Of a stretch of 5,088 bases of DNA, positions 1-4,949 are shown piece by piece. Numbering within the stretch: the first letter of the stretch is position 1; every line of letters starts with the position of its first letter. Location of the stretch: assembly GCA_035529735.1 (NCBI GenBank), contig DATKWE010000106.1:1-5088 (forward strand). Reading direction: 5' to 3'. This DNA is from JAAXQD01 sp035529735 (GTDB taxonomy: Bacteria; Desulfobacterota; Desulfobacteria; Desulfobacterales; UBA11574). Under the pieces are notes generated by a model. It was not told the DNA's origin. It did not search any database and saw nothing but the letters and a program-made list of their open reading frames with translations. The position numbers and the translations under genes are program-made.

Positions 1-213
1 GGGTTTGGCCTTGTAACGTGCGTCCTGAATATTCTTGGCCTTTTGGGCCAGCATATGGGCATCCGGCTTCATGCCGGCATCGGCAAAACTCTGCCAGGCA
101 AACAACGTCGAAGTGACGCCGAATGTCATGGCAATCCGCGAAAAATCTCTGCGTGAAAGCGGCTTTTCCATGAGAGACTGTTTTTCTTTCTTTTTCCCGT
201 CCTTTTCCTGCAT
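1..213 (-). CDS. Tat-exported protein, N-terminus only; possibly a TRAP transporter solute-binding subunit
   Basis: The first 71 codons of a gene that leaves the window at its left edge; the frame is open to base 1. The ATG at 213-211 has AGGAGG at 225-220, six bases upstream, which fixes the start. The N-terminus is very lysine-rich (residues 1-18), followed by a twin-arginine motif SRRDF (20-24) and a hydrophobic stretch (about 26-39), so the product should fold in the cytoplasm and cross by the Tat system. The visible mature part (about 45-71) is a charged, helix-like segment ending ARYKAKP. In family terms this resembles DctP-type substrate-binding proteins of TRAP transporters, but that is inference because the binding domain is outside the window. 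It lies 249 bases downstream of the corrinoid protein gene on the same strand, so it may share its transcript or have its own promoter; a TATAAT at 398-393 without a recognisable -35 is the only candidate. Other Tat-exported periplasmic proteins are possible. Confidence 0.72.
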   Translation of the reverse strand, partial: MQEKDGKKKEKQSLMEKPLSRRDFSRIAMTFGVTSTLFAWQSFADAGMKPDAHMLAQKAKNIQDARYKAKP

Positions 214-462
214 GGTGTTCCTCCTTTTTCAATTGGGGTTACCTACCAAACATCACCGATAACTCAGAACAATGCGTTTTTAAATTTTCAATAAAAAGCG
301 CCCATACTCTTGAGTCATCTAAAAAGCGAACAAATAACAACCACAAAATCACCTTGAGACGATTTTATGATCGACCTAATGGAGGTGAACCCATTATAGC
401 AGTTTAGCAGCAAGCCGGTTTGCCGCCTCACTGCCGCAATCGGTTTCAGGACCATGTTCAAT

Positions 463-1107
463 TTAATCCGGAAGCTGGGCACGCAGTTCCTTGGCTTTGG
501 GAACGGCACTGGCGGCATCGTAGGCCCATCCATCCGCACCGATTTCATCGGCGAAATCCTGCTTGACCGGCGCACCGCCCACCATCACCTTTACCGAATC
601 TCTGAGTCCGGCATCTGCCAAGGCCTCAATGACATCGGGCATGATATCCATGGTGTTTGACAGCAGCGCGGAAAGTCCGACGATGTGCGGTTTGTCTTCT
701 TTTACGGCTTCAACAATATCTTCGGTCGGTACATCCGGGCCCATATTTCGGACTTCGAAGCCTGCGGTCTCCAACATGGTGCCCACCAGCTCCAGGCCGA
801 TATCGTGAACATCGCCCTCCACGGTGGCCAACACGGCTTTTCCGAAACCTCCCCCTGCACCTTCCACCAACAGCGGTTTGAGAATCACCATGGCCCTCTT
901 CATGGTTTCTGACGACAGCAGCATCTCCGGAATGAACTTCTCTCCCCTTTCAAAAGCGTCACCGGTGGCCCGAAGCCCCTCGACAAGCCCTTTGTCTTGA
1001 ATTTCGGAAGCCGTCTGACCTTCATCCAAAGCTTGTTTAACCAGTTCAACGATCTTATTTTCTTCTCCGTCGAATATGGCATTTTTGATGTCACTTAGGA
1101 TACCCAT
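463..1107 (-). CDS. Corrinoid (cobalamin-binding) methyltransferase protein, MtbC/MttC type
   Basis: A 214-residue corrinoid carrier protein, the usual length for this family. It holds a cobamide whose cobalt accepts a methyl group from one methyltransferase and passes it to another, in the cytoplasm. An N-terminal helical cap domain (about 1-85) precedes a Rossmann-like B12-binding domain (about 88-214). The binding signature is clear: DVHDIG at 99-104, with H101 as the lower cobalt ligand, then SAL at 146-148 and GG at 177-178, in the order and spacing of the DxHxxG-SxL-GG pattern. One oddity is that DIG is followed by LE where most relatives have KN. ATG at 1107-1105 is preceded by AGGAG at 1121-1117. 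The gene starts 23 bases after the UroD-type methyltransferase, so the two are almost certainly cotranscribed and act as partners. The class is secure; the substrate (methylamine, betaine, methanol or methoxy-aromatic) cannot be read from the sequence. Confidence 0.95.
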   Translation of the reverse strand: MGILSDIKNAIFDGEENKIVELVKQALDEGQTASEIQDKGLVEGLRATGDAFERGEKFIPEMLLSSETMKRAMVILKPLLVEGAGGGFGKAVLATVEGDVHDIGLELVGTMLETAGFEVRNMGPDVPTEDIVEAVKEDKPHIVGLSALLSNTMDIMPDVIEALADAGLRDSVKVMVGGAPVKQDFADEIGADGWAYDAASAVPKAKELRAQLPD

Positions 1108-1130
1108 TTCATTCCTCTCCTTTTTACGGT

Positions 1131-2279
1131 CTATTTGTACTGACCGTATTTTCTGGCGGCATAGACCATGGTGTCGCGATTGGCATAAGAAGAGCCCTTG
1201 ACATCCCAGCAGTTGGTACCCAGAATGCAGCGAAGATCGGCAGCTTCGACAATATCGATGACCGCCTTGGCCTCTTTTTCGATGTCTTCGGGTTTTCCTC
1301 TTTTCATGGTCGTGGCGTACGGAACGGCTGTTTGGCCGTCTGTGGTACTTTTGGTGGCTGCACCGACGTTACCGTTTAAAGCCTTTACCCGGGACAGCCC
1401 TTTTTCGTTGGTTTCCACCGCTTTTTGGGTACACATTTCGACATCCATGGGCCCGAGGAAATAGCAGTCCGCCTGATTCTGGTAGACAAGATCCATTCGA
1501 TCATGCCAGTTGCCGCAGGGGTGCATGGTAATGTTCATTCCGGTCTCTCTTCGGATGGCTTCGATGAATTTTCGCTGATATGGCTGGGTCAGCTTTTCGT
1601 AGTGGTCCCGGGAGATGCAGTCCCTGGAAGAGACCGGATCGTTGACCCACACACAGTCGGCACCGGCTTCCCATGCCGCGATAACCATCTGGAGCCATCC
1701 GTCCAGCGCCAATTCCATCAGTTCCACCGCCCAGTCAGGGTCTCTGGCGACGATCAAAAACCACTCTTTAAATCCGGTCAGGCAGGCAACGGTCCGGGAA
1801 GGACAACTCCCCCAGGTCATGATGGGCACATGCTGGGTGCCATTACCGCGTTTGATCAACTCTTCTTTAAGGCGGCTGACCACATAGAGCACTTTGGGCA
1901 TGTTGCCGTCTTTGCGGGGATCCAGTTTCCATTTTGCCTTTTTCATGTCCTCTTTGGTCTTGATGAGGGGTTCGGCAATCTGGGGCACATCGTTTTCCGG
2001 ATATTTGAGTTTAGCACCTATGGCCTCCTCTACAGGCCCCATCATGTCATAGTCGATGGCACAGTCATATTGAAACCGCTCCTGGGCAAGAATCTGCCCC
2101 TTGACATACAGGTCCGGGTCATCCCAGGCCTGTTTAAAGGTGACGCCGATGTGCTCTAAAGCAGCCCATCTGGGATAGAAATGAACCGGTACACGGTCCC
2201 TTTTTTCTCCATTGAGCGATGCCATCATCCTTTCATAGGGGCTCACTTCCTGAGTGTTGCTGTAAAGGTAATAACTCAT
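1131..2279 (-). CDS. Uroporphyrinogen decarboxylase-family (MtaA/MtbA/CmuA-like) corrinoid methyltransferase
   Basis: A 382-residue protein of the UroD superfamily, in the branch that moves methyl groups to or from corrinoid proteins rather than decarboxylating porphyrin. The N-terminus has the family pattern PYERMMASLNGEKRDRVPV (14-32). The zinc-site motif HPCGN lies at 253-257 (H253 and C255), and a third likely ligand, C357, is in ILGTNC (352-357); this matches the HxC...C zinc site of MtaA and MtbA. The stretch between C255 and C357 is longer than I recall for MtaA, with an apparent insertion around 306-330. A longer frame begins at 2315, but the ATG at 2279-2277 has AGGAGG at 2293-2288, eight bases upstream, and is preferred. 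The neighbouring corrinoid protein is the obvious partner. The protein could methylate a thiol or folate-type acceptor, or could itself demethylate the substrate, as some UroD-type O-demethylases do. The upstream sigma-54 promoter suggests activator-dependent expression. Confidence 0.9.
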   Translation of the reverse strand: MSYYLYSNTQEVSPYERMMASLNGEKRDRVPVHFYPRWAALEHIGVTFKQAWDDPDLYVKGQILAQERFQYDCAIDYDMMGPVEEAIGAKLKYPENDVPQIAEPLIKTKEDMKKAKWKLDPRKDGNMPKVLYVVSRLKEELIKRGNGTQHVPIMTWGSCPSRTVACLTGFKEWFLIVARDPDWAVELMELALDGWLQMVIAAWEAGADCVWVNDPVSSRDCISRDHYEKLTQPYQRKFIEAIRRETGMNITMHPCGNWHDRMDLVYQNQADCYFLGPMDVEMCTQKAVETNEKGLSRVKALNGNVGAATKSTTDGQTAVPYATTMKRGKPEDIEKEAKAVIDIVEAADLRCILGTNCWDVKGSSYANRDTMVYAARKYGQYK

Positions 2280-2512
2280 TTTAATTTCCTCCTTATTTTT
2301 TTTCCAATCATTCAATCACTTCTGTTTGTCTGGGATTCTTTTCACCATGTAAAATTTTCCGACACCGGCTATCAATGGTGAGGGTATCTATTATGGATGT
2401 GAGGAACATCCGGTGCTTACAATCATCTGTGAAGCGGCAATGAAGGCAAACAACGACCATTTTAATATCGTCAAACTCCTATAGCCTTACCTTTGCGATA
2501 TAATTTTACTTT
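2280..2512 (-). other. Long 5' leader of the methyltransferase transcript
   Basis: If the sigma-54 match is the promoter, transcription starts near 2502 and leaves a leader of about 220 bases before the ATG at 2279. I do not recognise a cobalamin riboswitch or any other known regulatory RNA in it. It contains a minus-strand open frame of 50 codons (2460-2308) whose product has a C-x2-C-x6-C arrangement near the start but no well-placed ribosome binding site. On the opposite strand, the same DNA carries a different protein-like frame (2353-2484). At most one of these is likely to be meaningful. Confidence 0.35.
2353..2484 (+). pseudogene. Possible C-terminal gene remnant, family not recognised
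   Basis: A plus-strand frame of 43 codons ending in TAG at 2482-2484, without a start codon at its open end (TAA at 2350-2352). The translation reads like real protein, including GIYYGCEEHPVLTIICEAAM and the end NIVKLL. Another frame just before it (about 2341-2380) gives VKFSDTGYQ, which could be its frameshifted continuation. This would fit the decayed tail of a plus-strand gene disrupted when the methyltransferase unit came to lie beside it. Against this, it is short, I cannot name a family, and a 43-codon open stretch is not rare by chance. Confidence 0.22.
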
Positions 2513-2529
2513 TGCGACAATCGTGCCAG
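2513..2529 (-). promoter_or_regulatory. Sigma-54 (RpoN) promoter for the methyltransferase-corrinoid unit
   Basis: Read on the minus strand, 2529-2513 is CTGGCACGATTGTCGCA. It fits the RpoN consensus YTGGCACGnnnnTTGCW with one mismatch (TCGC for TTGC). The invariant GG (2527-2526) and GC (2515-2514) are exactly ten bases apart. The start point would fall near 2502. It lies upstream of, and points at, the methyltransferase gene, so expression would require an enhancer-binding activator. No such activator gene is in the window. Confidence 0.72.
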
Positions 2530-2633
2530 GATTCAAAACATCGGGTGATTTATGTAACCTTTAGATAAGATTGGCTTATTGGAAAAAAGGAGCGTTTGAT
2601 ACATAGATTTGCAGGGCATAAGATGTCAGAATT

Positions 2634-2650
2634 TTTTACAAGTTGTAAAA
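2634..2650. promoter_or_regulatory. Perfect 17-base palindrome, candidate activator (UAS) site
   Basis: TTTTACAA and TTGTAAAA are perfect inverted arms around a single G. The site lies about 130-150 bases upstream of the predicted sigma-54 start point (near 2502), the distance at which sigma-54 activators usually bind. Because the site is AT-rich, chance is possible, and it could also serve a different regulator. Confidence 0.42.
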
Positions 2651-2751
2651 TGTATTCGGGTTATCTTTAAGATTTATAAGATAAAATGATGAATATTGAA
2701 TGGATCTGAACTCGCCTTTGGAGAGCCGTTAAAAGTGAAATCGGATTTTGA

Positions 2752-3067
2752 TTGAAAATAGGCGCCAGGCGGACATTCATCGTCTTTCAAGTCATCATCC
2801 GCCCAAGGGGATGGTAAATCGTTATCCTCTGGAAGGCACCAGCGGGCGGAGCATTGACTCTGGACGCCGGATTTCGTTTTATACCCGAAAATCCAGTTGG
2901 TTGAGGATTTTTTTTGACGATATTCGGACCTTCTGTGAGGCAGATGATCCGCATCGACCCCCTGGCACTTGAAACTGGCCAAGGGTCGATCTCGTATGTT
3001 TTTTTATTTTAATAAGATGTGGGTAGGAATGGCTTGAATTGGACAAATATTCCCTTAAATTAGGCAA
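2752..3067 (-). pseudogene. Decayed C-terminal remnant of an IS91-like (Y2-type) transposase
   Basis: No single frame is intact, but three minus-strand frames read in turn recover the C-terminal tail I associate with IS91/ISCR-like transposases. The pieces are LIK with following lysines (about 3030-3000), YEIDP (2996-2982), LASFKCQG (the zinc-ribbon end, SFKC in place of CPKC), SMRIICLTEGPNIVKK, KILNQLDF, KRNPASRVNAPPAGAF, then PEDNDLPSPWADDDLKDDE and PPGAYF near 2770-2755. In relatives the protein ends at an AYF-like tripeptide, so the end of the gene is near 2752. At least four frame changes are needed, including one extra A in an A-run around 2905-2912. The N-terminal part with the catalytic tyrosines is missing. 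The element is therefore dead. It marks past insertion in the intergenic region beside the methyltransferase unit. The family call rests on remembered family patterns rather than a search. Confidence 0.68.
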
Positions 3068-3204
3068 TTATGGAACAGAAATTGCACCGATAATTTTTGA
3101 ATGACATCTTTAACAATGGGATCTGTCAGCCCGGTGATTTCACAACCAGGGTTGTAGCCATACAATAATGCCCGAATCTTTCGAAAATACCATCCTCTTT
3201 TTTC
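3055..3204 (-). pseudogene. Possible gene fragment, family not recognised
   Basis: A minus-strand frame of 49 codons bounded by stops (TGA at 3207-3205 and TAA at 3057-3055) with no ATG. Its translation looks protein-like: GYNPGCEITGLTDPIVKDVI, followed by QKLSVQFLF. Another minus frame just upstream (about 3250-3170) gives CAKTPERSIREKKEDGIF. The two overlap where a single frameshift would join them. It directly adjoins the IS91-like remnant, so it could be part of the same debris or of a gene the insertion disrupted. The candidate operator and -10 of the YeeE gene lie inside it, which argues against a live gene. Chance remains possible. Confidence 0.22.
3142..3166 (+). promoter_or_regulatory. 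Inverted repeat next to a candidate -10, upstream of the YeeE-family gene
   Basis: ACAACC (3142-3147) and GGTTGT (3150-3155) form a perfect inverted repeat with a two-base spacer. TACAAT at 3161-3166 would serve as a -10 hexamer, but the hexamer 17 bases before it (TTTCAC) is a poor -35. A factor bound at the repeat could activate or block this weak promoter. This would leave a leader of roughly 100 bases before the YeeE-family start. Both elements are short, so the call is tentative. Confidence 0.28.
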
Positions 3205-3262
3205 TCACGGATACTTCGTTCCGGAGTCTTAGCGCAATCGATAATTATTTCCCGAAAATTAC

Positions 3263-3268
3263 AAGGAG
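3263..3268 (+). promoter_or_regulatory. Ribosome binding site that decides the YeeE-family start
   Basis: AAGGAG at 3263-3268 is the only good Shine-Dalgarno match. It directly abuts the ATG at 3269, which is too close for initiation, but sits nine bases before the in-frame TTG at 3278. This favours TTG as the start codon. Confidence 0.6.
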
Positions 3269-3277
3269 ATGCTGCCA

Positions 3278-4498
3278 TTGGAAACTACAAAAACAGGCTT
3301 GTGGGGTGAAACTTGGGAAGAAATCCGTAAAGGTTACCATTTTATTTTCATTCAGGATATGCCCATGTGGTTGGCCGGTGTCGGACTGGGTATTCTGGCC
3401 ATACTGATTTTTATGTGGCGTTATCCCTGGGGTATTTCTTCAGGATATGGCAACTGGGGCGATCAGTTGTATTACTATCTGGGCCTTGGAAAACTTGCCG
3501 GATTAAAGGAGGCGCCGCTTGCCCCCTGGATCCATCCTGTTTCCGTTATGAACCTTGGCATGATTTTCGGTTCAATGGGGGCGTCCATGATGAAAAGGCA
3601 GTTTAGCATTTACCGCGCACCGGGCCGTGAGTATGTAAAAGGATTCCTTGGGGGCGCCTTAATGGCAATAGGCTCTTCTTTTGCCAACGGGTGTATTGAA
3701 GGCGGGTTTTACACCGCTGTGGGAGTCTATTCCCTGGGGGGGTTCGCAATGATGGTCGGCCTGGCTGCCGGATCATATCTGGGTATCAAATATCTTATCT
3801 GGGAGATGCTGCACCGGCCGGTAAAAATACCGACTCAAAAACCAGTTGATTCCAAAAAAATACCGTTAATCAACTGGAGCAAAGTGTATCCTTACATCGG
3901 AGCCGGCATCTATATCGCAATATGTCTTTCTTTTTATGTTTACTCTGCCTTCGACAAAACCCTGATCGGGGGTATGGCCTTTTTCGGGCTGTGGATCGGG
4001 TTTTTTATGCAGCGGGCCCGCTTCTGTCTGCAGCGAACCTTTCGAAATCCTTTTATGACCGGTGATTATGAGATGGTCAAAGCGGTAATCCTGAGCCTGA
4101 TCATCTACAGCGCCGGCTCGGCGGTTATAAAGTACGGTTTCTTTCAGCCGGACACCCATGGTATCGACCACCGTTTCTGGTTGGGAAGTTTGATCGGCGG
4201 CGTTATTTTCGGCCTGGGGATGGTCATTGCCGGTGCCTGCGCAAGTTCCGGTCTGTGGCGGGCCGGCGAAGGAAACACCAAAATCTGGTTGGCCATCGTC
4301 GGTTTTATTACTGTGTATCCGCCATTTAGATTCGCCGTGCAAGATACCGCTCTGGGTCCCTTTTTGGGCAAGGGAATCTATGTTGTCGATATCTTCACCT
4401 GGACCTGGACCCCGATTCTTTATTTGGCTTTTTTTATCGGCTGGTACTTGCTGGCAGCGTATAATGCTAAAACGGAAAAATTCGTTATCTCATTTTAG
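3278..4498 (+). CDS. YeeE/YedE-family membrane protein, probable sulfur-compound transporter
   Basis: A 406-residue polytopic inner-membrane protein (409 if started at the ATG at 3269; the TTG at 3278 is better spaced from AAGGAG). Hydrophobic segments recur along its length, about 31-47, 89-105, 122-137, 148-170, 205-222, 229-245, 267-284, 301-320, 335-350 and 376-395. This fits the two-half architecture of the YeeE/YedE (Sulf_transp) family, whose characterised member TsuA takes up thiosulfate through membrane-buried cysteines. Corresponding signatures are visible: NGCIEGG with C139 in the first half, ARFCLQR with C250, and GACASSGLWRAGEG with C321 in the second half. A hydrophilic loop (about 180-200) separates the halves. 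No TusA/SirA-like partner gene follows, although many relatives have one. It is transcribed away from the methyltransferase unit, with no sigma-54 match in front of it. The substrate is inferred only; a selenium-linked YedE role is an alternative. Confidence 0.88.
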   Translation: METTKTGLWGETWEEIRKGYHFIFIQDMPMWLAGVGLGILAILIFMWRYPWGISSGYGNWGDQLYYYLGLGKLAGLKEAPLAPWIHPVSVMNLGMIFGSMGASMMKRQFSIYRAPGREYVKGFLGGALMAIGSSFANGCIEGGFYTAVGVYSLGGFAMMVGLAAGSYLGIKYLIWEMLHRPVKIPTQKPVDSKKIPLINWSKVYPYIGAGIYIAICLSFYVYSAFDKTLIGGMAFFGLWIGFFMQRARFCLQRTFRNPFMTGDYEMVKAVILSLIIYSAGSAVIKYGFFQPDTHGIDHRFWLGSLIGGVIFGLGMVIAGACASSGLWRAGEGNTKIWLAIVGFITVYPPFRFAVQDTALGPFLGKGIYVVDIFTWTWTPILYLAFFIGWYLLAAYNAKTEKFVISF

Positions 4499-4805
4499 AG
4501 TGGCCAAACCATGAATCTATGAAACATTAAAGTGCACATTGTGCGGGATACTCGGCTCCCGGCGGTGCCTGCTCCAGTCAGCAGATCACCAGGAACCGAA
4601 TCTGCCGCAATGTCCGATGGAGGTCCCGTTTAAGTACCTATTACAACGCATTATTGGCTTTTAAAATGCCATGTGTTTGGGGAACTTTTTTAAACACCAA
4701 TTCAACCAGAAGAATTCATACTGTTTTTTAACTCATTTACTGAACCGGATTTTATGCAGCTGCATACAGACCAGGTGCTTACACTCAGCAATCATTACAT
4801 CGCAA

Positions 4806-4830
4806 TTAAACGGCCCCCGGGGCCGTTTAA
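4806..4830. terminator. Perfect GC-rich hairpin, possible bidirectional terminator
   Basis: TTAAACGGCCC (4806-4816) and GGGCCGTTTAA (4820-4830) are perfect 11-base inverted arms around a three-base loop. The GC core is flanked by A residues on the left and T residues on the right, on either strand, as in a bidirectional intrinsic terminator. The T-run is short (TTTAA), and the hairpin is about 308 bases past the YeeE-family stop, so it may instead belong to a small repeat element. Confidence 0.5.
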
Positions 4831-4933
4831 TGTCTTACAAATTGTGCACTATTTCTTAAGTGTTCACCTCCCCCTTTAACCCTTCGATCTAGATAAAACA
4901 TATTGGAATGGATATGCCTCCAACGGCATTTTA

Positions 4934-4949
4934 TGGCACGTTTTGTGCT
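4934..4949 (+). promoter_or_regulatory. Second sigma-54 (RpoN) promoter, pointing out of the window
   Basis: TGGCACGTTTTGTGCT matches the RpoN consensus TGGCACGnnnnTTGCW with one mismatch (GTGC for TTGC). The invariant GG (4935-4936) and GC (4947-4948) are ten bases apart, as required. The start point would be near 4960. The gene it serves is probably beyond the right edge, since no good start with a ribosome binding site follows inside the window. Confidence 0.6.

Noticed and set aside
393..398. TATAAT on the minus strand as a promoter -10 for the Tat signal protein gene.
   Set aside because: No acceptable -35 lies 16-18 bases upstream, so it is not strong enough to list as a promoter.
400..462. 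Repeated GCGGCA and AACCG words after the corrinoid gene, considered as a terminator hairpin.
   Set aside because: They are mostly direct rather than inverted repeats, and no T-run follows on the minus strand.
1425..2159. A long plus-strand open frame of 244 codons antisense to the methyltransferase gene.
   Set aside because: It is a shadow of the minus-strand gene, which has the family motifs, a proper start and a ribosome binding site.
2962..2980. TGGCAC on the plus strand resembling the -24 box of a sigma-54 promoter for the YeeE-family gene.
   Set aside because: Ten bases after GG comes TG rather than GC, so the -12 element is absent, and it lies inside the transposase remnant.
2674..2982. 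A 102-codon minus-strand open frame that could be annotated as a hypothetical protein.
   Set aside because: Only parts of it match the transposase tail, and neighbouring frames supply the rest; it is a chance splice of a frameshifted remnant, without a ribosome binding site.
2953..2990. Perfect 8-base inverted arms (ATCGACCC and GGGTCGAT) with a TGGC/GCCA inner pair, resembling a terminator or operator.
   Set aside because: They fall in the zinc-ribbon coding part of the transposase remnant (DP...KCQGSM), where the original codons explain both arms; no T-run follows.
3866..4342. A minus-strand open frame of 158 codons antisense to the YeeE-family gene.
   Set aside because: Its product is low-complexity and polar with no recognisable family; the plus-strand membrane protein accounts for this DNA.
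4540..4610. GC-rich segment with CAGTCAGCAGATCACC considered as a cobalamin riboswitch core.
   Set aside because: The other conserved boxes are missing, and it is not upstream of a B12-related gene in the window.
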